Assembly: GCF_000761215.1 (NCBI RefSeq) | Contig: NZ_CP009438.1 | Location: 5,622,501-5,686,500, forward strand | Direction: 5' to 3' | Length of the DNA: 64,000 nt | Source of the DNA: Streptomyces glaucescens | GTDB taxonomy: Bacteria; Actinomycetota; Actinomycetes; Streptomycetales; Streptomycetaceae | Shown: positions 51,690 to 60,487 of the stretch, one piece after another | How the letters are laid out: each line of letters opens with the position of its first letter | Numbering within the stretch: the first letter of the stretch is position 1 | Notes under the pieces: model-generated | What the model was told of the DNA's origin: nothing | The model's input: only the letters and a program-made list of their open reading frames with translations | The model's database searches: none | Position numbers and translations under genes: made by a program

Positions 51690-51820
51690 CGCAGCGCCGG
51701 CAGGCGGCCGACGTGAGACTCGCCGGGACAGGGACAGCGCGGGGGCCCGTGCCGCAGACGTGACGGGCTCCCACCCGGCACGGTGAGCCGTGCGGCCCCG
51801 CGCGGGTTACCCTGCCGATC

Positions 51821-52534
51821 ATGCTTGTCGCCGCCGCCGTCTGCCCCTGTCCGCCCCTCCTGGTGCCCGTGATCGCCGCGGGCGCCGCGCCCGAGCTGGA
51901 CCCGGCGCGTGCCGCCTGCACGGACGCGCTCGGCGTGCTCGCCGCCGCCCGGCCGGACCGGCTGGTGGTGGTCGGGCCCGCGGACGACGGGGGAGCCGGC
52001 CCGTACCCGGAGGGCACGCCCGGCTCCTTCCGTGGCTTCGGCGTCGATCTCGCCGTACGCCTGGGCCGCGCGGGGGCCGCCGTGGAGGCGCGCGAACTGC
52101 CGCCGTCGCTGGCGGTCGCCGCCTGGCTCCTGGAGCGCACCGGCTGGTCGGACGCCCCGATCGAGGCAATGGGCGTGGCGGAACCGCTCGGCGCCGAGCG
52201 GTGCCTCGACGTGGGAAGGGACATCGCCGCCCGCGCGCCACGGGTGGCGCTGCTGGTGATGGGCGACGCCAGCGCGTGCCGCACGGTGAAGGCGCCGGGC
52301 TACCTGGACGAGCGGGCGGAGCCCTTCGACGCGGAGGTCGCGCGAGCGCTGGGTACGGCGGACGTCGCGGCGCTGCGGGCGCTCGACACCGGGCTCGCCC
52401 GGGAGTTGAAGGTGTCGGGGCGCGCGCCGTGGCAGGTGCTCGCCGGAGCGGCACAGGACGCGGGGCTCAGCGGCGCGCTGCTGTACGAGGACGCGCCGTA
52501 CGGCGTGGGGTACGTGGTGGCGGCCTGGTCGTAA
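51821..52534 (+). CDS. Class III extradiol dioxygenase (LigB)-like protein
   Basis: A 237-residue protein similar to the LigB/catalytic subunit B family and found between miaB and miaA in streptomycetes. It starts MLVAAAVCPCPPLLVPVIAA. Later segments are LVVVGPADDGG near 47-57, VALLVMGDASACRT near 145-158, and LLYEDAPYGVGYVVAAW at the C-terminus. The conserved His pair of active LigB enzymes is not evident (CPCPPLL in place of a HGGP-like motif), so catalysis is doubtful. TACCCT ends 7 nt before ATG 51821, suggesting a leaderless mRNA. Function unknown. Confidence 0.75.
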   Translation: MLVAAAVCPCPPLLVPVIAAGAAPELDPARAACTDALGVLAAARPDRLVVVGPADDGGAGPYPEGTPGSFRGFGVDLAVRLGRAGAAVEARELPPSLAVAAWLLERTGWSDAPIEAMGVAEPLGAERCLDVGRDIAARAPRVALLVMGDASACRTVKAPGYLDERAEPFDAEVARALGTADVAALRALDTGLARELKVSGRAPWQVLAGAAQDAGLSGALLYEDAPYGVGYVVAAWS

Positions 52535-52665
52535 CCCCGCCCGACTCCCGCCCGGCTCGCATCCGGGGCACGGGGCCTCAGGGTGTCCGCACGCGGCGGA
52601 CGGCCGAGGAGCGGCACGCTCCCCGGCCGTCCGCCGCGTGCGTCGTCCTGCGGTGCCGACCGCGA

Positions 52666-52947
52666 TCAGGAAGCCGGTGGGGGCGTGCCGGGCGGCGTGC
52701 TCGGCGGGGCGCCGGTGGTGCCTCCCGGGCCGGTGCCGTCCTTGTGCGCGAGCCGTTCCACCGCGCCCTTCGCCTTGCCGGAGCCCGACTGGATCCTGTC
52801 GCTGTACTTGCCCCTGGTGCGTTCGTCGACGACCTTGGCGGCGCGGTCGATGCCGTGCTGGATCCTGTCCCCGTGCTGCTGTGCGAGGCCGGAGACCTTG
52901 TCCCTGGCCGGGACGAGCCTGGCCTTCACACTCTCGAAGAGACCCAT
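52666..52947 (-). CDS. MT0933-type antitoxin-like small protein
   Basis: A 93-residue protein whose first 65 residues match the actinobacterial MT0933/Rv0909 antitoxin family: MGLFESVKARL, then HGDRIQHGIDRAAKVVDE and TRGKYSDRIQSG. The tail is Gly/Pro/Thr-rich and probably disordered. In mycobacteria this family is paired with an SRPBCC-type toxin (Rv0910). No such partner is visible here, so either the toxin is elsewhere or the protein has another role. ATG 52947 starts 25 nt after the small gene upstream, and the two are likely co-transcribed. Confidence 0.75.
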   Translation of the reverse strand: MGLFESVKARLVPARDKVSGLAQQHGDRIQHGIDRAAKVVDERTRGKYSDRIQSGSGKAKGAVERLAHKDGTGPGGTTGAPPSTPPGTPPPAS

Positions 52948-52972
52948 GGGTCCGCCTTCCCTCGCGGGCGGT

Positions 52973-53281
52973 TCACGCGCGGGCGCCCTTGTCGGCCTCG
53001 CTGTCGGCCGCCTCCTCGGCGGACTGCTGCTTGGGGATGCCGACGCCGTCGGACGAGCCGGACTCGCCCGCCTCCGGCGCGGGCACACCGGCAGCCGGGT
53101 CCGCGCCGGTGCCGGCGCCCGTCGTCTCCGTCGCGGAGCCGGTTCCGGCGCCGGCCGGATCCTTCGTGTCCGCAGCCTCGTTCGCCTCGGAGCCGGCCGA
53201 CGGCGTGCCGGCCTGGGCCTCGGCGTTCGACGCCTCCCCGGTAGCCTTCGACCTCCGAAGAAGTCGCGCAAAAACGCCCAT
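52973..53281 (-). CDS. Small acidic low-complexity protein of unknown function
   Basis: A 102-residue product with a basic N-terminus (MGVFARLLRRSKATG) followed by an Ala/Gly/Glu/Thr-rich, largely disordered acidic chain (GTGSATETTGAGTGADPAAG). ATG 53281 is preceded by GGAGTTGAT, a good ribosome site, which supports it over the in-frame ATG 53314. I recognise no catalytic motif. It lies 25 nt upstream of the antitoxin-like gene on the same strand and is divergent from miaA. Confidence 0.65.
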   Translation of the reverse strand: MGVFARLLRRSKATGEASNAEAQAGTPSAGSEANEAADTKDPAGAGTGSATETTGAGTGADPAAGVPAPEAGESGSSDGVGIPKQQSAEEAADSEADKGARA

Positions 53282-53462
53282 ATCAACTCCATACGTTACT
53301 CGAGCGGGTGACATCCCGCGTCGCCCGGTGCGTCCGTTCGCGTCGCCCGGGTCGGCGTCCTCGCCGATCGGCGGCAGGACCTCGCAACGGGCAACGACCC
53401 CGTTCGCGGGCCGTCACGTAACTCGTTCGAGGCCACGGCGCGAGGTTTGCGAGACTGGTGCG

Positions 53463-54401
53463 GTGAGCAGTGCAGCCCCCGCCCCCCGCGTCATCGCCGT
53501 CGTCGGCCCCACGGCGGCCGGAAAGTCCGATTTGGGTGTCCATCTCGCCCAACGGCTCGGTGGGGAGGTCGTCAACGCCGACTCCATGCAGCTCTACCGG
53601 GGGATGGACATCGGCACCGCCAAGCTGACGCCCGAGGAACGCGGTGGAGTCCCGCACCACCTCCTGGACATCTGGGACGTGACCGTCACGGCCTCCGTCG
53701 CCGAGTACCAGCGGCTCGCGCGGGAGCGGATCGACGCCCTGCTCGCCGAAGGGCGCTGGCCGATCCTGGTCGGCGGCTCGGGTCTGTACGTCCGCGGCGC
53801 CGTGGACAACCTGGAGTTCCCCGGCACCGATCCCGAGGTCCGGGCCCGCCTGGAGGACGAGCTGGCCCTGCGCGGCTCCGGCGCGCTGCACGCGCGGCTC
53901 GCCGCCGCCGACCCCGAGGCCGCGCGGGCGATCCTGCCGAGCAACGGCCGCCGTATCGTCCGCGCCCTGGAGGTGATCGAGATCACCGGCCGGCCGTTCA
54001 CGGCGAATCTCCCCGGCCACGACTCGGTCTACGACACCGTGCAGATCGGCGTGGACGTGGCCCGGCCGGAGCTGGACGAGCGCATCGCGCGCCGGGTCGA
54101 CCGGATGTGGGAGGCGGGGCTCGTCGAGGAAGTGCGCGCACTGGAGGCGCGTGGCTTGCGCGAGGGGCGTACGGCGTCGCGCGCGCTCGGCTACCAGCAG
54201 GTGCTCGCCGCACTCGCCGGGGAGTGCACGCTCGACGAGGCGCGAGCCGAGACCGTCCGCGCGACCAAGCGCTTCGCGCGCCGTCAGGATTCGTGGTTCA
54301 GACGCGACCCCCGGGTGCATTGGCTCAGTGGGGCCGCGGCGGATCTCGCGGAACTTCCGCGGCTCGCGCTGACGTTGGTCGAACGACCGGTTACAGCCTG
54401 A
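53463..54401 (+). CDS. miaA: tRNA dimethylallyltransferase MiaA
   Basis: A 312-residue enzyme that transfers a dimethylallyl group to A37 of tRNAs reading UNN codons, the step before MiaB. The P-loop VVGPTAAGKSDLGVHLAQ lies near 11-28. DSMQLYRGMDIGTAKLTPEE near 40-59 holds the catalytic Asp and the tRNA-binding segment. LVGGSGLYVRG and the C-terminal KRFARRQDSWFRRDP complete the family pattern. GTG 53463 lacks a clear Shine-Dalgarno; GAGACT ends 6 nt upstream and may be a -10 box. Confidence 0.95.
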   Translation: MSSAAPAPRVIAVVGPTAAGKSDLGVHLAQRLGGEVVNADSMQLYRGMDIGTAKLTPEERGGVPHHLLDIWDVTVTASVAEYQRLARERIDALLAEGRWPILVGGSGLYVRGAVDNLEFPGTDPEVRARLEDELALRGSGALHARLAAADPEAARAILPSNGRRIVRALEVIEITGRPFTANLPGHDSVYDTVQIGVDVARPELDERIARRVDRMWEAGLVEEVRALEARGLREGRTASRALGYQQVLAALAGECTLDEARAETVRATKRFARRQDSWFRRDPRVHWLSGAAADLAELPRLALTLVERPVTA

Positions 54402-54503
54402 TCACGTCATGGCATCGGGACGCTCCGGCCGTCATCGGCGCCTCCGGCGCCGTGCCATCATCGAGCTTCGATCGACCAAGTGAAGTCCTAGTTGGGAGGG
54501 CGC

Positions 54504-55013
54504 GTGGCGATGGAGGCCGGCCCTCGCGACACCGCACAAGACGCAGAGCACGCCACCACCGATGGTGGCGCCGCCGAGCACGACGACGACCGCCTGACCC
54601 CCGACGGGCCGGACGAGGCCCAGGGCGGGGTGACCGCCGACGGCCCCGAGCCCGACGAGATGTTCGTGGGCGGGCCCGAGGTCGAGGTCGAGCTGCGCCC
54701 CCAGCGGCGGCTGCGCGCCTGGCAGCTGGCGCCCGTCGTGGCCCTGGGCGCGATCGGCTCGCTGATGTTCGCCTTCCCGCTGGCCTTCGACTTCGGCGAC
54801 AGCGGCGCCATGATCGCCATGCTGGGGCTGCTGATCTGCTCCTGCGCGGCCGGCTGGGGCATGATGGCCGCCCGCAGGGTGGGCTACACCTGGCCCGGGC
54901 TGCCCTCGCGCGGCGCCGGCCGGCGCCCGGACTGGCGGGTCGTGCTCGCGTACGTGATCGTGGTGGCGGCGGTCGTGGTGCTGGCCGTATGGCGCGTGGC
55001 ACGACTGCGCTGA
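54504..55013 (+). CDS. Membrane protein with acidic N-terminus, unknown function
   Basis: A 169-residue protein. The first 65 residues are acidic and disordered, followed by three membrane helices (about 72-92, 97-117 and 143-163). GTG 54504 has GGGAGGG 6 nt upstream; ATG 54510 is possible. I recognise no functional domain. It stands between miaA and dapF on the same strand, with a repeat-bearing gap of about 200 nt after it. Confidence 0.72.
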   Translation: MAMEAGPRDTAQDAEHATTDGGAAEHDDDRLTPDGPDEAQGGVTADGPEPDEMFVGGPEVEVELRPQRRLRAWQLAPVVALGAIGSLMFAFPLAFDFGDSGAMIAMLGLLICSCAAGWGMMAARRVGYTWPGLPSRGAGRRPDWRVVLAYVIVVAAVVVLAVWRVARLR

Positions 55014-55028
55014 GCTGCCACGCCGCTG

Positions 55029-55150
55029 CGTGAACCGTGTGGGCGCCTCGCGCGTCCCGCCGCGTGAACCACGTTGGCCCCGCGCGTGACGCCGCCGCGT
55101 GGACCCGCGTGGGCTCCCCTGGGTCCGGCGCCCGCGTGAACGGTGCGGGC
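55029..55150. repeat. Degenerate tandem repeat upstream of dapF
   Basis: Four copies of a unit beginning CGTGRACC and ending in GTGGGC or similar start at 55029, 55063, 55098 and 55135, a period of 34-37 bp. It fills most of the 202-nt gap before dapF and is non-coding. Confidence 0.6.
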
Positions 55151-55215
55151 CCCCGCGCGAGGCGCCGCGGACCCGGTCGGCGCCCGCTGTCACCGCCACG
55201 CCGTACGATCGAGGA

Positions 55216-56097
55216 ATGAGCACGCGGATCGCCTTCCTCAAGGGGCACGGCACCGAGAACGACTTCGTGATCGTCCCGGACCCCGAGAACGCCATCGACC
55301 TGCCTCCGGCCACCGTGGCCGCGCTGTGCGACCGCCGCGCGGGCATCGGCGGTGACGGCCTGCTGCACGTGGTGCGGTCCGCCGCGCATCCCGAGGCCGA
55401 GGAGATGGCGGCCGAGGCGGAGTGGTTCATGGACTACCGCAACGGCGACGGCTCCGTCGCCGAGATGTGCGGCAACGGCGTACGCGTGTTCGCGCGCTAC
55501 CTCCAGCACGCCGGCCATGTCACCGAGGGCGACCTCGCCGTCGCGACCCGCGGTGGCGTCAAGACCGTGCACCTCGCCAAGGACGGCGACGTCACCGTCG
55601 GCATGGGCAGGGCGCGGCTGCCCGAGGGCGACGTCACCGTGACGGTCGGCGAGCGCAGCTGGCCCGCCCGGAACGTGAACATGGGCAACCCCCACGCGGT
55701 CGCCTTCGTCGACGACCTCGCGGATGCCGGGGACCTGCTCTCCCCGCCCCCGTTCAGCCCGGCCGCCGCCTACCCGGACGGCGTGAACGTGGAGTTCGTC
55801 GCCGACCGGGGCCCCCGGCACGTCGCCATGCGGGTGCACGAGCGCGGCTCCGGCGAGACCCGGTCGTGCGGTACGGGCGCGTGCGCCGTCGCCGTGGCCA
55901 CCGCCCGCCGGGACGGCGCGGACCCGATCGCCACCGGCACTCCCGTCACCTACACCGTGGACGTCCCGGGCGGCCGCCTGCTGATCACCGAGCGGCCCGA
56001 CGGAGAGATCGAGATGACCGGCCCCGCGGTGATCGTCGCCGAGGGCGAGATCGACGGGGAGTGGCTGGCCGGGGCCGCGGAACGGCGTAGCGGCTGA
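55216..56097 (+). CDS. dapF: Diaminopimelate epimerase DapF
   Basis: A 293-residue PLP-independent epimerase converting LL- to meso-diaminopimelate for lysine biosynthesis. Two mirror-related halves each supply a catalytic cysteine: Cys85 in EMCGNGVRVFARY and Cys218 in RSCGTGACAVAVA. The substrate-binding segment NVNMGNPHAVAF lies near 154-165. In Streptomyces the wall peptide carries LL-DAP, so this activity feeds lysine rather than the wall. ATG 55216 follows TACGAT by 6 nt, a probable -10 of a leaderless mRNA. A hairpin follows directly after the stop. Confidence 0.95.
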   Translation: MSTRIAFLKGHGTENDFVIVPDPENAIDLPPATVAALCDRRAGIGGDGLLHVVRSAAHPEAEEMAAEAEWFMDYRNGDGSVAEMCGNGVRVFARYLQHAGHVTEGDLAVATRGGVKTVHLAKDGDVTVGMGRARLPEGDVTVTVGERSWPARNVNMGNPHAVAFVDDLADAGDLLSPPPFSPAAAYPDGVNVEFVADRGPRHVAMRVHERGSGETRSCGTGACAVAVATARRDGADPIATGTPVTYTVDVPGGRLLITERPDGEIEMTGPAVIVAEGEIDGEWLAGAAERRSG

Positions 56098-56098
56098 G

Positions 56099-56116
56099 GG
56101 GTGCCGCGCGGCACCC
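56099..56116 (+). terminator. Hairpin directly after dapF
   Basis: GGGTGCCGCGCGGCACCC is a perfect 18-bp palindrome beginning 1 nt after the dapF stop. As RNA it would fold into a short stable stem. There is no T run. Confidence 0.55.
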
Positions 56117-56149
56117 ACGCGTGCGCCGTTCAGCGGTCGCGCGGCCCGG

Positions 56150-56169
56150 GCGCGCGCATGCGCGCGCGC
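56150..56169. repeat. Alternating GC/CG tract downstream of dapF
   Basis: Twenty bases of strictly alternating purine and pyrimidine, (GC)4-AT-(GC)5 in form, make a self-complementary tract. Such DNA can adopt Z-form or extrude a cruciform under negative supercoiling. It lies about 50 nt after dapF and 225 nt before rshA. Confidence 0.7.
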
Positions 56170-56394
56170 CGGTGCGGGAAGCGCCGTCACCCCGGGCCGG
56201 GCGCGCCCAACCGTAAACGTCTCCGGCTTCGCTCGAATGGGTGATCCGTTTCACGCTCGGCGAGAGGCGGTCAGCCGCACGTGATGGGCTCGGTAGCATC
56301 AAGCACCGGCCCGGACGGGGGAGACGTCGCCGCCCCCTGAGCCCTGTCCGCCCTGGGGCACCCCGTCCGCCGGTCCACGCAGCCGGAGGTGCCC

Positions 56395-58686
56395 ATGAGT
56401 GCGGAGGCCACGAATCCCGCGAGTCCAGGCGCTGTGACGGACGCTGTGACCAGCGCCGCCGCGCCCACGACGGCCGCCGCTCCGCGCAGGAGGAGCCGGC
56501 CCAGGCTCGACTGGCGCCGCCTCGGCCGGGCGGCGCTGCTCGGCCCCGCCGCCCGGGACCGGCTGCCCGACGCCATCAGCCACGTCGTCGACGCCCACCG
56601 CGCCCACCACCCCGACGCCGACCTGGAACCCCTGCGTCGCGCCTACGTGCTGGCCGAGTCCTCGCACCGGGGCCAGATGCGCAAGAGCGGCGAGCCGTAC
56701 ATCACCCACCCCCTCGCGGTGACGCTGATCCTCGCGGAACTCGGCGCCGAGACCACCACCTTGACCGCGTCCCTGCTCCACGACACCGTCGAGGACACCG
56801 ATGTGACGCTGGACCAGGTGGGCGAGCAGTTCGGCGAGGAGGTGCGCTATCTCGTCGACGGCGTCACCAAGCTGGAGAAGGTCGACTACGGTGCCGCCGC
56901 CGAACCCGAGACGTTCCGCAAGATGCTCGTCGCCACCGGCAACGACGTCCGGGTGATGTCGATCAAGCTGGCCGACCGGCTGCACAACATGCGCACCCTC
57001 GGCGTGATGCGCCCCGAGAAACAGGCCCGGATCGCCAAGGTCACCCGGGACGTCCTCATCCCGCTCGCCGAACGGCTCGGCGTCCAGGCGCTCAAGTCCG
57101 AGCTGGAGGACCTGGTCTTCGCGATCCTCCACCCCGAGGAGTACGAGCACACCCGCCGGCTCATCGTCGAGAACGCGACCCGCTCCGACGATCCGCTCGC
57201 CGAGGTCGCCGACGAGACGCGGGCCGTGCTGCGGGAGGCCGGCATCGCGGCCGAAGTCCACATCCGGCCCCGGCACTTCGTCTCCGTGCACCGCGTCTCC
57301 CGCAAGCGCGGCCTGCTGCGCGGGGCCGACTTCGGGCGGATCCTCGTGCTGGTCAACGAGGACGCGGACTGCTACGGCGTCCTGGGCGAGCTGCACACCT
57401 GCATGACGCCCGTGGTCTCGGAGTTCAAGGACTTCATCGCCGTACCGAAGTTCAACCTGTACCAGTCGCTGCACACCGCCGTCGCCCGCCCCGACGGACA
57501 GGTCGTCGAAGTCCTCATCCGCACCCATCGGATGCACAAGGTCGCCGAGGCGGGGGTGGTCGCGCTCGGCAACCCGTACGTGGCCCCGCCGGAGGAGCAG
57601 GCGGCGGCGGACGGCGAGCGCGCCGACCCCACCCGGCCCGGCTGGCTCTCCCGGCTCCTCGACTGGCAGCGAGCCGCACCCGACCCCGACACCTTCTGGT
57701 CGACCCTGCGCGAGGACCTGGCCCAGGACCGGGAGATCACCGTGTTCCGGCCCGACGGGGGAGCCCTCGGCCTGCCCGAGGGCGCGACCTGCGTGGACGC
57801 GGCGTACGCGCAGTACGGGGAGGACGCGCACGCCTGCATCGGCGCGCGCGTCAACGGGCGGCTGGCGACGCTGAGCACGGTGCTGCGCGACGGTGACACC
57901 ATCCAGCTGCTCATGGGGCAGGACCCGGCCTCGGAGCCGTCGCGGGAGTGGCTGGAGCACGCGCACACGGCGGCCGCGCGGATCGCCATCCAGCGGTGGC
58001 TGGCGACGCACCCGGCACCGGCGGGCCCGGCGGACACCGAAGAGGCCACCGCGACCGCTGGGACTCCTGAGACTGCCGGGATCACGGAGGTGAGCAGGAA
58101 GGCGGGCAGGGACGCGATAAGAGCCGGGCAGGCCGGGGACGGACAGCGGACGAGGAACGCCGGGGCCGGCACCGAGGCCGGCCCCGCCGCGGCCCGCACG
58201 GCACCGGTGACGTCCGTCACCGTCACCGCCGTCGCCGACCGCCCCGGCGCCTCCGTGCGTCTCGCCGGCTGCTGTACGCCCGTCCCGCCCGACGCGGTCA
58301 CCGGATTCGTGGTGCGCGGCGGAGTGGTCACCGTGCACCGGGCCGAGTGCGCGGCCGTGGCGCGGATGAAGGGCGCGCGCCGGGCCGAGGTGGGGGTGCG
58401 CTGGGGCGAGCCCGCCGGGTCCGGGGTCCCGGGATGCCGCGTCACCCTGGTCGCCGAGTCGTTCGGCCGCCCGCATCTCCTCGCCGACCTGACGGAGGCC
58501 ATCGCCGTGGAAGGCGCCGAGATCGTCTCGGCCACCGTGGAGCCCCCCAGCCAGCAGCGGGTGCGCCACACGTACACCCTGCACCTCCCCGAGGCGGCCC
58601 GGCTGCCGGCACTGATGCGCGCCATGCGCAACGTCCCCGGCGTGTTCGACGTCCGCCGGGCCCAGCACCCCGCTCCGGCACGCTGA
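56395..58686 (+). CDS. rshA: RshA, RelA/SpoT homologue with intact HD domain and altered synthetase region
   Basis: A 763-residue (p)ppGpp-related enzyme, the second RelA/SpoT homologue of Streptomyces. The N-terminal HD hydrolase domain is complete (HRGQMRKSGEPYITHPLAV, HDTVEDT from His129, LADRLHNMRTL). The synthetase-like domain (about 300-395) keeps CYGVLGELH, FKDFIAVPKFNLYQSLHT and EVLIRT. The segment that usually reads DLVxxRV is shortened to DFGRI, and the AHW motif is replaced by ALGNPY. TGS (about 445-505), a Cys-containing segment CCTPVPPD and an ACT domain (about 680-760) follow. A disordered Ala/Thr insert lies near 545-610. ATG 56395 has GGAGGTG upstream. TAGCAT at 56294-56299 may be its -10. 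Confidence 0.9.
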   Translation: MSAEATNPASPGAVTDAVTSAAAPTTAAAPRRRSRPRLDWRRLGRAALLGPAARDRLPDAISHVVDAHRAHHPDADLEPLRRAYVLAESSHRGQMRKSGEPYITHPLAVTLILAELGAETTTLTASLLHDTVEDTDVTLDQVGEQFGEEVRYLVDGVTKLEKVDYGAAAEPETFRKMLVATGNDVRVMSIKLADRLHNMRTLGVMRPEKQARIAKVTRDVLIPLAERLGVQALKSELEDLVFAILHPEEYEHTRRLIVENATRSDDPLAEVADETRAVLREAGIAAEVHIRPRHFVSVHRVSRKRGLLRGADFGRILVLVNEDADCYGVLGELHTCMTPVVSEFKDFIAVPKFNLYQSLHTAVARPDGQVVEVLIRTHRMHKVAEAGVVALGNPYVAPPEEQAAADGERADPTRPGWLSRLLDWQRAAPDPDTFWSTLREDLAQDREITVFRPDGGALGLPEGATCVDAAYAQYGEDAHACIGARVNGRLATLSTVLRDGDTIQLLMGQDPASEPSREWLEHAHTAAARIAIQRWLATHPAPAGPADTEEATATAGTPETAGITEVSRKAGRDAIRAGQAGDGQRTRNAGAGTEAGPAAARTAPVTSVTVTAVADRPGASVRLAGCCTPVPPDAVTGFVVRGGVVTVHRAECAAVARMKGARRAEVGVRWGEPAGSGVPGCRVTLVAESFGRPHLLADLTEAIAVEGAEIVSATVEPPSQQRVRHTYTLHLPEAARLPALMRAMRNVPGVFDVRRAQHPAPAR

Positions 58687-58779
58687 GGGCGGCCACGAGG
58701 CCCTGCCGGACGAGCCCGTTCGAGTGGGGGCGGCGCGCGTCTGCGCCGTGCGCCCGGCGTGCGCTGGTAGCGGTGGGGC

Positions 58780-60273
58780 ATGCCGTTCACCCCCCGCACC
58801 CACGCCCCCCGGCGGCTGAAGGCGGCGCTGCTCGCCTCGGCCGTCACCGTCTGCCTCGTCGCGGCGAGCGCCCCGCCGGCCCCGCTGGGTGTCGGCGACC
58901 GTCTCTTCCCGCACCTGGGAAACCCCGGCTACGACGTGGCGTCCTACGACCTCGCCCTCACCTACTCCGGTGAGAACGACAAGCCGCTGGCGGCCGTCAC
59001 GACGATCGACGCCTGGACGACCGCGCGCCTCGACCGCCTGAACCTCGACTTCGCGCGCGGCAAGGTCCGGTCGGTGGAGGTCGACGGCGAGCCCGCCGCC
59101 TACGCCACGGCCGGCGAGGACCTGGTGATCACCCCCGCGAAGCCGCTGTCCGCGCGCCAGTGGACACGGATCGTCGTACGGCACACCAGCGACCCGATGG
59201 CCGGGAAGGGCAGGGAGGGCGGCTGGGTGCGGACCGCGGACGGCCTCGCCCTGGCGAACCAGGCCGATGCCGGGCACCTGGTGTTCCCCTGCAACGACCA
59301 CCCCTCGGACAAGGCGATGTTCACCTTCCGGGTGACCGCGCCGGAGGGCTACACGGCCGTCGCCAACGGCCTCCCCTCCGACGTCGAACGAGCCGCCGCC
59401 GCGACCACCTGGACGTACCGCACCCACCACCCCATGGCCACCGAGCTCGCCCAGATCTCCATCGGCCGCTCCACGGTGGTGCACCGCACGGGCCCGCGCG
59501 GACTGCCGGTCCGGGACGTCGTCCCCACCGCCCACCGCGAGCGGCTCGAACCATGGCTGGCGAAGACGCCCGGCCAGATCGCCTGGATGGCGCGCAAGGT
59601 CGGGCCGTACCCCTTCGAGACGTACGGCGTACTCATGGCGGACGCCTCCACCGGCTTCGAACTGGAGACACAGACGCTGTCCCTCTTCGAGAGGGACCTG
59701 TTCACCGACCCCGCCTTCCCCGCGTGGTACGTCGACTCGATCATGGTGCACGAGCTGGCCCACCAGTGGTTCGGCAACAGCGTCACCCCGCGCGACTGGT
59801 CCGACCTGTGGCTGAACGAGGGACACGCCACCTGGTACGAGGCGCTGTACGCGCAGGAGAAGGCCGGCCGGTCCCTCGAGGCCCGCATGAAGGCCGCGTA
59901 CCGTGCCTCCGACCGCTGGCGCGCGGCCGGCGGACCGCCCGCCGAGCCCAAGGCCGCCGAGGCCGGCGACCGGCTCGGGATCTTCCGCCCCAACGTCTAC
60001 GACGGCGCCGCCCTGGTCCTCTACGCGCTGCGCCAGGAGATCGGACGCCGGGCCTTCGAGCGGCTGGAGCGGGCGTGGGTGAGCCGCCACAAGGACGCCA
60101 CGGCCGGCACGGCCGACTTCGTGCGGCTCGCCGGGGAGATCTCCGGACGCGATCTCACCGGCTTCTTCCGGGGCTGGCTGTACGGCGAGAAGACCCCGCC
60201 GATGCCGGGGCACCCGGACTGGACGTCGGACGCAGCAGCCGGAACGGCCCGGAAACAGCCGACGGAGAAATAG
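58780..60273 (+). CDS. Secreted M1-family metallopeptidase
   Basis: A 497-residue zinc aminopeptidase-like protein. An N-terminal signal sequence (about 12-33) indicates export. The zinc site is HELAHQW (His324, His328) with Glu325 as catalytic base and Glu347 in WLNEGHATW as third ligand. The substrate-binding GAMEN motif is replaced by a segment reading STGFELETQ near 289-297, similar to other short bacterial M1 proteins. The large C-terminal helical domain of PepN is missing. No Shine-Dalgarno is evident before ATG 58780. A short hairpin follows the stop. Confidence 0.9.
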   Translation: MPFTPRTHAPRRLKAALLASAVTVCLVAASAPPAPLGVGDRLFPHLGNPGYDVASYDLALTYSGENDKPLAAVTTIDAWTTARLDRLNLDFARGKVRSVEVDGEPAAYATAGEDLVITPAKPLSARQWTRIVVRHTSDPMAGKGREGGWVRTADGLALANQADAGHLVFPCNDHPSDKAMFTFRVTAPEGYTAVANGLPSDVERAAAATTWTYRTHHPMATELAQISIGRSTVVHRTGPRGLPVRDVVPTAHRERLEPWLAKTPGQIAWMARKVGPYPFETYGVLMADASTGFELETQTLSLFERDLFTDPAFPAWYVDSIMVHELAHQWFGNSVTPRDWSDLWLNEGHATWYEALYAQEKAGRSLEARMKAAYRASDRWRAAGGPPAEPKAAEAGDRLGIFRPNVYDGAALVLYALRQEIGRRAFERLERAWVSRHKDATAGTADFVRLAGEISGRDLTGFFRGWLYGEKTPPMPGHPDWTSDAAAGTARKQPTEK

Positions 60274-60281
60274 CCGGGAAG

Positions 60282-60296
60282 CCGGGGAAACCCCGG
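60282..60296 (+). terminator. Short hairpin after the M1 peptidase gene
   Basis: CCGGGG-AAA-CCCCGG lies 8 nt past the stop codon. It is small but very G+C-rich. Downstream, GATT at 60307-60310 and GGGTAA at 60326-60331 are 15 nt apart, close to the SigB-type promoter pattern but with a mismatch at the last base. Confidence 0.4.
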
Positions 60297-60487
60297 AGAG
60301 CCGCGAGATTGGGGCCGGGGCGGCCGGGTAATAACACGGTGACGAGACGGGGCGTGCCGTGCGACCATCTTTTCCGCAGGCACGCGACGGGGCACGGGAA
60401 TCTCCCGGGGTGCTCGTGCGTTGTCACCCATGCCGGGCCGGACAGGAATTTGCGCCCGCACCACAACCCCAACGACGTAAGGACCCA

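Noticed and set aside
56299..60213. Minus-strand open frame of 1304 codons across rshA and the M1 peptidase
   Set aside because: Antisense shadow; it spans two complete genes with clear catalytic motifs on the other strand.
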